Source: Apostichopus japonicus (taxonomy: Eukaryota; Echinodermata; Holothuroidea; Aspidochirotida; Stichopodidae). From it: a stretch of 64,000 bases of DNA. The notes beneath the pieces were generated by a model, which was not told the origin of the DNA, did no database searches, and was given only the letters and a program-made list of their open reading frames with translations. Below are positions 25,270 to 38,215 of this stretch, piece by piece; the first letter of the stretch is position 1; each line of letters opens with the position of its first letter. A program made the position numbers and the translations under genes. The stretch is from positions 25,691,489-25,755,488 of the forward strand of contig NC_092572.1 in assembly GCF_037975245.1 (NCBI RefSeq), read 5' to 3'.

Positions 25270-26932
25270 ACATTCATTCATACATATATGAATTTCTAAT
25301 TCACTTAGGTACAGTTTTCTAGAGCTCGCAGTTAGAAATCGATTGAAATATGTAATCTCTACTTTATTATCATCTTCTGAGAAAATAAAATTAACATTGA
25401 ATCCGGAGTAATGTGTATTTAATGTTAAATATCATGTTAATAGTAATTTCTTACCATAGGCAGACATCTGACATTGAAATATAGTGTTGCTAATGCGGAT
25501 GGCATAATTTATCACCAGTATGAAGGGAAGACTCCCTGTTATTCTGATTACCGATTGCGTGTCATGTTGGAGAACAAGCTATATATTTTGTGCGACCATG
25601 CAAGTGCTGCGTCGTTCGGTTTCTTTAATATTCTGGGAAGGGATGTATTGTTTTAATATGCTTGGATAGACTAGTATAAACGTACATTTGTTTAATGTCA
25701 AGTGCCTCACTTAAAGAATGACTATAGGCACATATTTAATTTCGATACAATTGTAGACACACTGGTTATAAATCCAGTTTGGATTTATGGAGCGCTTTTT
25801 CATATTTTTGAAAAATTAACCTTTAAAAGAAGTGAGGGACATCATCATATATATACATATAATAAGTACCACAGATGCAACATAAAACTCAATTGGGGGG
25901 GGGGGGGACATAAGACTCGTATATTGCCCCAAATGATACGTTTACAATACATTAAACATTTGAAAAAAAGGATAGTTGGTTTAGAATGTCGACCAAGTGT
26001 GCTCTCTTTAATTGATAGAGAGATAAAAGACCACGTCATTGTTTTAGTTGAGTTTACTAAATTAAAAAGACAACACATAAAACAAAAACAATGGATTGCT
26101 AATAACATTGAAGCCTGCACCGAGTGGCTGACGTCATTCCTCTATGAAGCCTTACAGAAGTAAGCACTTCATAGTTTAGAATATTTATAAGCTTGAGAAA
26201 ATAATTGGAATACCCATAGAAACATTCCTGGCACTTCAACTTTTCTTATCGTCTTGAACATTAACAGATCGCTGGACTAAAATTCTGCATTAAAAGTCAC
26301 CTAACTTAAGGCTTTTATCACTATCGTTCTTTTGTTTTAGATTCAACAGTCTTTGTGATTACATAATGGTATACTACATCGCGGTGGTTGTAAATGGTTA
26401 TTCTTGTTGATTCACATGGTCACCGTAATCATTATCGACATCCGTCCGCTGGAAGAAGGTGGCTACGTAAAGCGACATTGAGCCACCGACCCCCCCCCCT
26501 TCCCTTCCCTCTTCCCTCCTTTTTCGTGGAAATGTTACAACTTCGTATTTAAAGGAAACACAAACAGAACTATCGTCTTTTAGCTTACATGACAGAGATT
26601 GCTGTGAAGAATAACTCCACCCATAAATCTAACAAATTGGCTGGCTCCGTTTGGGAGATATTCTACATTAAAGGTCGTGGATGTGCATCACTGATGACAT
26701 TAGTGCCAATAAAATCTGCTGAACCCTTTAAGTTTCCTCTGTGTTTTTTTGTCCTCAATAGGATAGTACAGTAACAATCAAGCACGAATGACATTAAACT
26801 CATCCATCGCTGTAAACATCTTATTACTAGTGATTTTAATGTACAGAATATAATGAGTTATGTATTCGCACGTGGTATTAACATGGCACAATGGACCTGT
26901 TCGTATACTCGGGCTTATGGACGTGAACCACC
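25270..26932. other. Non-coding stretch with one unsupported open frame
   Basis: The longest frame (25702-26163, 153 codons, plus) runs through a poly-G tract at about 25896-25907 and has no recognised domain. Its last 60 codons look more protein-like, but I see no splice support. C tracts lie near 26490-26500, and a perfect TGACGTCA lies at 26129-26136. Confidence 0.4.
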
Positions 26933-27390
26933 CGATACTCATGGCTCGTACAGTAACTATATACTGCTCATGTCCTATAACACATGTAACACATGCCTGT
27001 TACGAACACAAAGTAGCAATTACTGATGCACGGTTGTGGGACAAGTATAATAGTAGTTGTTGTACCAACCATTTAAGTGCGAGTTCTTTAATACAAGATT
27101 CTAAAATAAAGTCGTATCTAGTCGTTGTATGCTATAAGTAGGCCTACTATGGATATACCCGAACATGCATTGTCTTAGTTCACGAGAGGTGTGAACTGGA
27201 ATCAAGCGGTACCGTACCTTCTTTACTGTAAACACATAGCTAGTATATAAACTACTGGTGCCACCTGTGACACATGTTACTACTGTTCATGTCCCACAAC
27301 CGTGCATCAGTAATTACTACTTTGTGTTCGTAACATGTGTAACATGTATTACAGGACATGAACAGTAGTTACTGTACGAGTATCGCTTCG
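26933..27390. mobile_element. Foldback/TIR element with about 130-bp arms
   Basis: The left arm (about 26933-27066) and right arm (about 27257-27390) are inverted copies sharing TTACGAACACAAAGTAG and ATTACTGATGCACGGTTGTG. They are separated by about 190 bp of unrelated sequence. The arms also contain internal repeats of ACATGTTAC and CATGTCC. No transposase and no clear TSD. It is a different family from the copies at 6606 and 20762. Confidence 0.75.
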
Positions 27391-30061
27391 TAATCGTACT
27401 CGGGTATTTCTGCAAATCTAATATAGATATCTGTAATATTAAGTACACGGTACTTATGCTTAGATCATTGTACTTGTTCTCAACTTTATGAAGTAGCACT
27501 TATAGTACAAGTCTGTCATGGACAATTTCCTCCCAAAAAAATTCCCAAACAACAGAATCAGCGAAGTGAGCTAATTGTTGATATCACAGTCCCTTTAATT
27601 GAGATATAATGTTCTCTTACTAGATTTGACCATGAACACATTACGTTCAGCTCTGTGGCAAAATCGTGGAGTGTTTTTTTTCTCTCTCTCTTCTCCTCAT
27701 TAAAACGAGTACGCATATATGATTTCTGTCGAGGTTTATATTTCGTCTCCGATGGATGAAGCAACATTATATAAGCCCTTGAAATTTTGGCCGTGATATG
27801 AGGTACCTTGTTATCTCAATGACGCACGTACAATCTTCAAAGCTCATTATACAGTTTAGTTACAGAGGCGCAGCATAAGGCGGGTTTCAGACGGTTCATA
27901 GAACCTACTCCCCCAAGGGTTGGTTCGGGCATTTCAGCTAACCGGACTACAATAGTCAGTCCAGTAAGCTAGGCATAGAGGACTTAAAGGTCTTAACATT
28001 TAGGTGTTTTTAATGTCAAGTGCTGTTTCAAGCAAGAAAGAGTAAAGGGCCCCTTGCTCTCAATCTCGAATCGGGGCCCCTGAGAGTCTATAGCTATACG
28101 CCATTGTTTTGGTTACTCAGCTTATGTATTGCTTATGTGAAAGGCTTTCATGTGAGAAATGTGTGGCACTAAATGACGTCACTGGAAACATAAGTCGACG
28201 TCTTTCACTGATTTTAAAATGTACAACATTTCATTGCAACGTATTAAATTAGATTTATTCACTAAACAAAAAAGAAAGAAAAAAAAATGGAAGAAAGATT
28301 GGTTCGTATGTATCACCCGAAGGGGTTTCCAATATGAATGAGTTTTACTGCTGTGGGGGTATTTATGCATTTATCAAAACAAAGTGTCCAATCGACTGCA
28401 GTGCATATAACGTATTCACCCATGACATTTACCAGTACCTGGAAGGTAGTTACAAGAATTTTAGCTAGGATACTTTGCCCATTCCGCGTGCACTATATTC
28501 TTACGTTGTTGAAATACATTATAATGAGTATTAAAACTTACCTGCTATGGCAGGCTTCTCTAATTCTGTATTTTCCAATCGTTTCGTTTCAGACATCAGT
28601 ACCACAAAACTCTGTCAATATCGATTGAAAGCTTACAGACCTCGAGTTGTTGTTGTTAGGTCAGCTGGATGTACTAAGTTCACAATTGATTGTGACCAGT
28701 TATGTTCGTTCGTGTGTGTTTACTAAGTATACAGCAAGCTATCCATGTAACTCCTTTTGCAATTACCCTTCAAGCTCTCCTAATCCAAAAACAAAGAAGA
28801 CTATTTCAACAGTTTAGGTATAAGATCAGTATATTCATCTACATAAGATGGGTTTAAACCCCCATCGACGGAAATTTATATTTCATCAATTTCACGTCAC
28901 AATTTAACGAACAAGAAACGAGGTGCTTATTAATTTTCACAGCCCTTTTGCGTTGAAGTCTACTAAAAACAAACCATTCTTCCATCGAAAAAATATATAG
29001 TTTGACAGATCACAGTTATAGACTATCCGTTTTGAAAAAAAATCTTTACAAAGGGCAGCTTTAATTCTTCAAAGAAAATTTTCGGTATCCAGAGAGAACT
29101 GTCTTTAAATGACGGTGGTTAGTTTTGAGAGCGCATGTGATATGTCTGAAGCCATCGATACAGCGATTCCGTTTGAAGCAGTAGTGATGCAACCTCTCAT
29201 ATAAACATACAGCGAGAATCAACAAGAAAGTATAGCATGAAGTCTGCGGTGCGTATATATACGTTGAATTTCGAAATGTTTATTCCACACATGAGCCGAT
29301 ATGCACGTTCGACTCGCACAGAGATATGAAGACCATAGTATAGGACGCTGAGTTATATTTCATAATCACAGAATCATTGCTTAAAAAATCTCGAGGGAGA
29401 AAGAGAGATATACTCGTCAAGTCCTTTCCGACGAACTTACGCGAGACGCAAAAAAGAAGAATCGCTCTCCAGCAGATTCCAATTCGAGCAATGAACACAC
29501 GCAAATACTACTGAGAGGTAAAATATTGCTTTCTGTCTTTGCACGACGAATAAACAGACGATGTGTGATTTTCTACTCTTTGCGGTTGCTAAGGTTACGT
29601 ATGTATTAAACCATAACAGCGTATAGCGCACGATAGCTCTGTACGATAGGCGGGTGCTTTGGTAATTCGTAATAACTGAGGTCGAATCCTATACCGCACA
29701 TTGTTATCGATAACATTGTTATCGGCGTAGAAACAAAACGCGTTTGCTCAATAAGGGAAAATTTCCCCAATGGATATAGTCGTGACCGGTTCGCACAATC
29801 ACCTGTAACTGTCAATACATATTTTGACAGTTGGGAATAACCTTAAACTATATATGTTTTCTTCTTTATCATGTTTATATAGGGAAATATATTCACAGTA
29901 GAATTTGCTCTAAGTAATTAGTATGTGAGCGAACCAGTGTGTTAGGTTATGAAGTTATTACATGCAGTGACATATATAATCTGAGCAGAGGGGGGGGGGG
30001 GGTAACCCAACACTACCTTGTGCTCTGTGGTCATACAATCTAATACTCTTTTATTCGTTTT
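27391..30061. other. Non-coding stretch; weak hAT-like candidate at 27863-28106
   Basis: CAGAGGCGCAGCATA at 27863 and, in reverse complement near 28106, CAATGGCGTATAGC resemble the shared hAT-like termini. The flanks (TTTAGTTA and TTTTGGTT) match only partly. Otherwise no gene; a perfect TGACGTCA lies at 28174-28181. Confidence 0.35.
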
Positions 30062-30104
30062 GTGTGTATGTGTGTGTATATATTGGTGTATATATATATA
30101 TATA

Positions 30105-30200
<96 letters not shown>
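30062..30200. repeat. (TG)n/(TA)n microsatellite
   Basis: TGTGTATGTGTG followed by long TA runs. A shorter (TA)n occurs at about 30978-31007, and a C tract followed by an A tract at about 30330-30357. Confidence 0.95.
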
Positions 30201-30202
<2 letters not shown>

Positions 30203-31349
30203 GAACATTGTGGTACAGATTGCACAGAATGTTCATTTAAGTTGGGGTATTATTTTTAGTTGATTTCGTGGTTTACCGTCTCAAATGAAAATCACATGAC
30301 TCACTGTAATTGGAAGATTATCCTCCCCTTCCCCCCCCCCCCCCCAAAAAAAAAAACCCGATTCAGTCTTCTTCCACCTCCTCTGTAATGAACTACTTTC
30401 AAATCGGGAGATTATTAACACAGTTATATAGCATAGCAAAAATAGTCAACATCAGCTTAAAATCTGCTTTTATAATCAGTTGAACTTGTTGAAAATTCTC
30501 CAAGCGTTAATAGAAAAAACTACTAGAAGAAAACGATTCCTAAAACTGGTTGTAATTTGCATAACAAGTTACCAGTTTTTTTTCCCCTCCCCCTTCTTCA
30601 TCGATTCGGGAGGAAATGAGAAAAATCGACCGAGGTAACATAATTTCGAACTCGCTGATCACTGATAATTGGAGAAGACTTGACCAAGGTTAAACGAGCA
30701 TGAGATCGTGGAACGCGAATAATTAACAATGTATCTGGCCATGATCATGTATTGGTTTGTGTTCTTTCAAGGTAAGACTACTCATTATCTTAGCTAATAC
30801 GAAAAGAAGAGATAAGGAAAAAAAAAGGAAAAGAAGAGTAAAGAAAAAGATTATTGCATAGTCATGTTACTATATATATTTGTTTGTTACTTATTTGTAT
30901 GGATTTGTCTATATATGTATGTATTTGTATTTATTTGTATTTGTGTATATTTGTATATTTATATATTTGTATTTATATGTTATATATATATATATATATA
31001 TATATATTAACTTTAGCCAGTTGCATAGTCTTCTATATAGCTGTGCACGAATCTTTGTACAACAATTGGTCGTATGTACAAACGATGTAAGTGCGCCCAC
31101 GTAAAATTGTGTTTTTGCTTTTTTTTCTGCTAACACAATGGTTTAAGCAAATCGATTTCTCGTAAAAGCATTTTCTACCAAACAAGTGTAACAGTTGATC
31201 ATTTTTTTGTTGTTCTAGTTTTAAGAAGACACTAATGAGCTGTGATAGATTTCTGGTTGATCGTGTGGCTCGTTTTCTTTTACAATTTGACACGGCAACT
31301 AGCATAGAATGTGACCGTTATAGGTAACCCATTATACGACTTTTTCCTA

Positions 31350-31402
31350 TTGAGTAAATAGAGTAAATTGAGTAAAACAATTGAGTAAATTTGAGTAAAT
31401 AG
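31350..31402. repeat. TTGAGTAAAT short tandem repeat
   Basis: Four to five imperfect copies of TTGAGTAAA immediately upstream of the hAT-like element at 31417. Confidence 0.8.
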
Positions 31403-31416
31403 TGCTTTGTTTAATG

Positions 31417-31913
31417 CAGTGGGGTAGTCAAAGGGGGGCCGGGGGGGGGGCAATGCCCCCAAATTTCTTTGTGCTACAGTCTTGCCCCCCACATGGAATC
31501 CAGTGATGTTTTCAAAATGCTTCTTTTTTTACATTTTTTTCGAGTTCTAATCACAAGTATTCATACCTCAGGGCTCATGGGCTCATGTTCATACTTCATA
31601 TAATGTCAGAAATTGGTAATCAGACCGAGATATTACCCATATTGGGCCTTCATCATACCCACATACGGAGACCGTTGATCAATATCGTCCTTCAGAATAA
31701 GCGCCAATAATTTGGCCGGTTGTATAACCATTACAAACTGCTATAGCGCTAGCACCCCATGTGCTTTTTCAGCGACCAATAATGCCACTTTGTGCAGACG
31801 AGGTGCCCATTAATACATATATTTCTTGGTAATTCCTACCATCAACCATCACGGTGTTGCCCCCTTAAGAAAAATATTGCCACCCTAAAAATAGAATGCT
31901 GGCTACGCCACTG
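31417..31913. mobile_element. hAT-like MITE with perfect 8-bp TSD
   Basis: The left terminus is CAGTGGGGTAGTCAAAGG; the right terminus in reverse complement is CAGTGGCGTAGCCAGCATTC. Flanks are GTTTAATG at 31409-31416 and 31914-31921, an exact octamer. G and C homopolymers lie inside the left end (31433-31460). The element is 497 bp with no coding capacity. Confidence 0.87.
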
Positions 31914-33283
31914 GTTTAATGTCTGCATGGTTTCTTGTATAATAGTTCATGGTACTATACACACATATCACCAGACTGCAACTATAGAACTAACAGAGTG
32001 ATTTATAGGTTTCCTTTTGATCTTTTTATACTCAAATCAAGGAGGGTACAAGGTTAGTTAAAATGTCTGTATTCGGTGTATAGGGTATATAGCGAATGCT
32101 ACCGAAATAGGCGAAACTTTGGAACAAGGGTGTCGGAAGAAAATTTAATCTCGAGGGAGGGCTGTGGGGGAGGGGAGGGGGAGGAAGGGGAGGGGACAAA
32201 ATTTGAGAAACAATGGGGTACGTCATGCAAATTTCATCGGAAGGAGCAAAACGCAACGTTAACTCAACGTCCGCCAGAACAGAAAGACAGTTTTCATCTA
32301 AATTTCATGTTCTTTTTCTAAATCGTTCACCAACTTTGTCTTTTTTAGGAGCCAAAATACAACAACACAAAAACATTGCAAGGTAATCTTCTTTTACCAG
32401 AAGGGGTCATCACTGTGAAAGTTTTGGTCTACAGTACAGTCCCCCCATGTGGCACTACGGGGTTCCGCCCTTCCATGGCTTGGTGTTATTTACATAATAC
32501 TGACGTTGGTGCATAGTTACAGTCTTGTTGATTATTATAGTTAATGGCGGAAGAGTTCTTGTATGCTTAACTACACAGAACATAACAGACAGAGAGAGAG
32601 AGAGAAAGAGAAGGAAACACGTTTTACTGCTTTGCATTCTGGGTACATTTCAACGAATCATGAATCCTTTCAAACGTTAATTGCAACGACGGGTATTCAT
32701 AACAACGTTAATGAATTGACAAGTCACTCTGTGACGTCATCCTGCTCTCGTTATTGTTCGGGTAATAAAAGACGCAATACTTTTACTAGTATAATTAAGT
32801 AGGTCTACATAGGTTCATGTAAACAGCCTGGTTACAGCTACAAGGTCATGATCTAAGATATATACACATAACTCAAAGTCCGGTTTTCTATTATTGTTCC
32901 ACCGTAAGGCTAATGAGAAATTTAATAAAGAATTCAGACAAAAAAAAAAAAAAAATAACGAAAAGAAAATGAAAGAAAGAAACGAGATTCCAGCCATGCA
33001 CTTGTCGTCAGGTAGCCTTGTTAGCGTCCGTTTTGTGTGAAAAAGAAAAGCAATACAAGAAACAATTGCTTTCAGTGTGCAACTGTGACGTCACAGTGAC
33101 ACCTGTTTGGTTCAAGTTCGGCGATGGTACAATTTTTTTCCAACTATCAATGCCTCAAACAAGTTTACGAAGGAACATCCTACAAATGTCGATGGGAAGT
33201 TACAATAAGGTTACCCGTGTATGATTTTAACCATTTTCATTCCGTAATTCAGCAAGTAAAATAAGACTTTGATATTAAAAGAT

Positions 33284-33343
33284 ATAAATTGTAGACTACA
33301 TCAAGGCCAGGTTACTTCCAAGGATTAAATGACACGTACGCTA

Positions 33344-33384
<41 letters not shown>

Positions 33385-33514
33385 ATATATATATATATTA
33401 ATCTTCATTAATCTTTAATATTAATCTTCAATATAAATTGTAGACTACATCAAGGCTACTTCATCAGGTTACTTCCAAGGATTAAATGACACGTACGCTA
33501 TCTATTAATATCTA

Positions 33515-33550
<36 letters not shown>

Positions 33551-33581
33551 TCTTCATTAATCTTTAATATTAATCTTCAAC
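33284..33581 (+). repeat. Tandem duplication (period about 149 bp) containing (TA)n
   Basis: A unit beginning AAATTGTAGACTACATCAAG and containing GACACGTACGCTATCT, a TA run and TTAATCTTCATTAATC occurs twice in direct succession. The second copy carries a small insertion (TACTTCATC) and a (TATC) expansion. Confidence 0.85.
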
Positions 33582-36500
33582 ATGCTTCGCCTATGCTATG
33601 AGGATGTGGTTTCGCTAGATCAAATGCAATAGGAGCATCCCTGTAATAGTCGAGGAAGTACTTATCGCCTCCCACCCCCTCCTCCCACACGCACCCTCAA
33701 ATATGACAAGTTCAAATAACTGGTTTGCATCGTGTGTCAAGTTTTACTGTCACAACTCCCGCCCGCGTGAGGTATACCAAAGGTTGGGGATTGGTGGGGG
33801 AGTGGCGGGAGATTTGGGTGCATTTAAGAAGTGCTGGACTGTGGTGAACTCAACTTTTCTTAGGGAAATGTCCAGAAGATGATATCGATATGAAAATTGA
33901 TATCTCCAAAATAAAACTAAGTAAAGATTATATAAATAAGATGTTACAAACACATCAAAAAACATGAAATAAAATGACGGCGTTGAACTTTCCAAGTCAT
34001 AGTCAACTGATTACCTGAGAGTACCATTGCTATCATATTCAGTCCATATTCAGTCCATATTCAGTCCATGTTCAGTCCGTATTTCGTTGTGGTTCATGAG
34101 TAGCAACCGCTCACGGACCTATCTGCTTTGACAACTTGTTTTCTTAACACCGCAGACGATTGTAAGCATGACCGCTGAGATGGGGTAGTTATGGCAACCA
34201 ATCCTGATGCAATGCCCAATTATATAGATGGCGCTATTTACCTTTAGAATCAAGATTTGCTATTTTTTCTTGTTGCTGCAAATTCGAATCCCGTGATAAT
34301 TTCACATTTTGCTTCTTGTTGCTATTTCAAATTTATTTATTAAAACATGCTGAAGTTTAAAGTCAATGTTATATGTTGAATTTTCTCTATGTATGTATGT
34401 CATTGAGAGGGGGGTGGGGTGGGGTCGGGGTGATGGTGTGGCGTTGGGTTGGGTGAGGAAAGTACGGCGTGTTTCAGAAGTGTTCAGAAGTGAAATGATA
34501 CCCTAAATTGAAAAGACTCCAAATTTGAGATAAAATGTTGGATTAATAGCCACCCGACGTGAGAGTTGTAATCAATAAGCCCTTGTGGGCTACCCCTTCA
34601 TTCGTGGTCGCTTAAGCGTATAGTAACAATAACTGCGTGATTATTATTATTATTATTATTAGATATGTTATTTTTCATCGAGTGAAAAGGACTGACATTA
34701 AATAAGAATAAACTCTTCAAACGTCCAATACTGACTCTTTACGTGAAGTCTTTGTTTAATCGTTTTTAATGAAGATTAAAAACTGATTCGTTTCAAACGA
34801 CTGAACTTGACTGATACAACTTTTTTTTTACATTTTTATTCGTCATATGTCATAGCTTAGTGAGGCATAATTTAGTTCTTCTCGAACATGAATATTGCTA
34901 ATTCAATCAAGGCTAACATTATAACCCTCTGGAAGTTAACCCAAGGGGATAAGTGTATAAGTATACATGGATAGATATGTCAAGAGTATTTCCCCATTAA
35001 ACCTGAAATGATTCTTGAAACGCAAAATTTTGTAAAAAGTCAATATTTTCTAGCTGGCATCTCTCCCAACAGAACAGAATGAAAACTGTGATTAGAACTG
35101 CAATATAGATTGCGATTGATTGTTTTTTTTCTTATTTCGATGGGGGGGGGGAGGCAGGGGGGTGGGCTGGCTGTATGAGTTGAGGTACTCTCTGTCAATG
35201 CGTTAAGGATGATTGTATAAATATAATTAATTGCCTTTGTATATAAAGAAACCTAAAATTAAAACAAATCCAAAAGTAAAATATGAAATGTTCAGTTTCT
35301 AGTTTAGCTGCCTTTGTCGCTTTGAGACGAGCAGTCAAATTCAATATGTCCAATGCCTCATATGTTATATGAATGGGCAACATAACCTTTAGATAACTCA
35401 TCTCATGCAAGGTCCCACAGTATTGCGAATTATTTCTTCCCAACCTCTGACTCAAAAAATATCACTTTAACTTACCACAACAGAGATATTGCTGTTAATC
35501 GTCACAATTAAAAGTTAGTGGGTTAATAATGCCTCTTTACACCCCTCCCCATCAATCACACACACCAAAATCTTACGGAACTCTCATCATGTTCATTACG
35601 CTTTTCTTTGTGTTCCTATTATTGTCTATACAAATTGATCCAAAGGCCTAGACATTCTTCACTAAGACTGGTCTTGGGGAATTATGAGCCTCAAATATCT
35701 GCCTGTTCACTGGTAACTCGCTTCACCATACAACGCAAACACAAACTTAATCGTTTTTGTTTTAATTTTTTTTTACAAATCACACTCAGTACCTTACCAA
35801 TCATATCGTTGCACCATACAATACGAACTTTCTTACACATCATGAAGAAGTAGTAGCCCACACTAATAACGTTGTTCCATAGTGCTTTTCGTGACTGAAA
35901 AGCATTAATCTCTTCCTTCCGAATTTACCAATGTTCCAAAGTGAAAGTGTGTTTTTCGACTCCGCTTTCATAGACGCCTCTACATACGTTTTGTTGCGCG
36001 AATCCTGCCATCTTGCGACTGAAAAATGTTCGGAACAAAGTTTGCAGCAAGATTCCACAAGCTTCAGCTCTGTATTCGTTTGTTTTTGTGTTTGTTTGTT
36101 AGGATTACACCCAGTTGTGTATGACGGCTCTGCACGTGTACCGATTGTGCGAAGAACCTTGGTTGGGCCTACCTGTAGTACCGTAACTATAGGCAAACTT
36201 CGTACAACTGTTACGTGTTTGGTCTTCCCTTTACCCCGTGTTCTCTCTATCTACCCACTTACGGGAAACACGGGAATTTGTGGGGGCTTCTCTGTGCTGC
36301 CCGACCTTTACGCTTCTCCGTCGGAGAAATAGGCCTTAACCCGGGCGATCCTCAGGCTTTTCAGGTAGACAGACCTTCGTATTACCGGTACGAGTTAGGT
36401 CTCCATTTACCCCGTGTCTTATAAGCTTTACTCGTTTTAGTCGGGATACACGGGATTTCGGTAAGTAACGTCGTTGGTAAATACTCAGACCGGTAAGGTT

Positions 36501-38084
36501 TTCGAGTATCATTTTAGCCCCTAAGTTTAATTTCCATAACCCGTGTAACCTTTGGCATTTGAAGTTAATTATTATGTAATTTAAACTTTCAGAATCTGAC
36601 ACCCTACAGGTGTTTGCGGGCTTCGTACATTTTATTAGTTTGATATGCGGTTCATAGCATAAATGATGTGTAGCGCCTATGTGACAACACTAGTCACTGA
36701 TGCACTGCATCCTATGTACGTTGTAGGAAGTGCTCGCGACAAACGTTTCCGTATCCATTTTCTGTATTATGCCACGTTTGAACTTTGAACTTCTTTGATC
36801 ACATTACCGACATGAACAAAGGTCGGATTTCTAGTATTTCCAGAGATTTGATCAAGACTAGTTTATTGCAATATGAGGTTTATTTTATTATTCTAGTTAG
36901 TTGCCAAATTAAACAAACTTTGATCTGATAAATACATTGTTCCTTGTGAGTCTGTTGAAGGTTCGCAGTTACCTTGTGATTAACACTACAACAGATTCAC
37001 ATTTGCATTTGAAACTGTCTAACCACAAGCTCCTGGTGTAAGTATGATTTTTTTCAAAACTCATTTGTATTCTACATAGTTAATGACATAATGATAATAA
37101 TAAATGAAAAATGACTCGAAGGATACTTTTACAGCTTAAAGGTCTGCTGTATATACCCCAACTATAGCGCGCTATCATGAAAAAGTGTCTTGAGATTACG
37201 TAATCGACCTGCCATGGTCGTAATATGACCTATTTTGACCAATTAGTCTGCAGCGCCAGTCACATATTTTTCATTGTAGGAGGGTCTTTGTGTGAACGCT
37301 GTATGATTAACTGCACTGTAGACATGAACATATTTCCACATAGTGTTTACACAAAGAGCCTAATGGTGTTAAGAAGCTATGCAGGCTAATTGTACAGCCT
37401 GATGTCGATTTACGACCGTGGCAGGTCGATTACGTATTCACAAAATTTCCTAGCTATAGTGTGCTATAACTGGAGCCAATAAGCAGATCTTTAAAGTTAA
37501 GGGGAAACACAAACTGTTAATCGCTCCAACATATATAATAATTACTAATTAGCAAATTAGGGGGGAACGAGACTCAGTATTAAAATTAAGTATAATGGGT
37601 CGCAGCTTAAAAAATAGTTGAATAGGAGAAGAAGTTGTGAACAGTGTAAAATTAATAAGTTTACTTTTCGTGAAACAATGTACAGGTAAAGGAAAAAGAA
37701 GATAGAAACAACTCTGTTTCTTGCTCTGTGGAGACTTCTGTATGATTTACTATATAATATCACACAAATCACAATCATTGTTATACATCAGTTACATGAG
37801 TCATTCTTTCATTTCTTATGAAAATTTGCTTGTCGAGTGCCCCTCTTAGGATTCATTTGGGGTATAAGTCATAGCTAAATCTATAGGAAATGTCCAATGT
37901 TTATAGTAATCAATCAGATACATCGAAGGTTCATAGCTGCAGCAATTGCCTGCTAATTAATGTTATGGAAATGCATTCTGTTCAGTGGTTTTAGCCAAAT
38001 CACAGACAACACGGAAATATTATAACACAGGAATGAATTTTCATCTGGCAATTCTTGCGACACACCTGTGATCTTAATATCTGC
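33582..38084. other. Non-coding stretch with local repeats and one less AT-rich patch
   Basis: Contains a TTCAGTCCATA short tandem repeat (34037-34083), a GGGGTGGGG-rich patch (about 34408-34460), ATT repeats near 34643, and a less AT-rich patch at about 36110-36560. In that patch the pair CCCCGTGT ... ACACGGGA occurs twice (36235-36275 and 36410-36455). The open frames at 35840-36196 (minus) and 35931-36332 (plus) overlap each other and have no recognised domain. Confidence 0.4.
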
Positions 38085-38215
38085 GAGTCCACTACGTCCA
38101 CTACGTATTAACCTATACGTCTTGTAGCATCAAGACTTTATGCAACGTCTCTGGGTATGTCTTTATATTGCTTCACGTAATTAAATTTTACCAAATGTAT
38201 ATAGTTACCTCCTTG
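38085..38215 (+). repeat. Dispersed repeat shared with the intron before the NLR gene
   Basis: Resembles 52058-52190 in the same orientation. Shared strings include CGTCCACTACG, CACCTATACGT (ACCTATACGT here) and AGCATCAAGACTTTAT, with scattered differences. Confidence 0.65.

Noticed and set aside
25702-26163. 153-codon plus-strand frame
   Set aside because: It runs through a poly-G tract, has no recognised domain and no splice or promoter support; kept only as a remark.
34285-34306. tRNA or SINE B-box-like sequence (AAATTCGAATCCCG)
   Set aside because: Only a partial B box; no A box or cloverleaf was found upstream.
35840-36332. Overlapping frames of 118 (minus) and 133 (plus) codons
   Set aside because: They overlap on opposite strands, have no domain and lie partly in the hairpin-rich patch.
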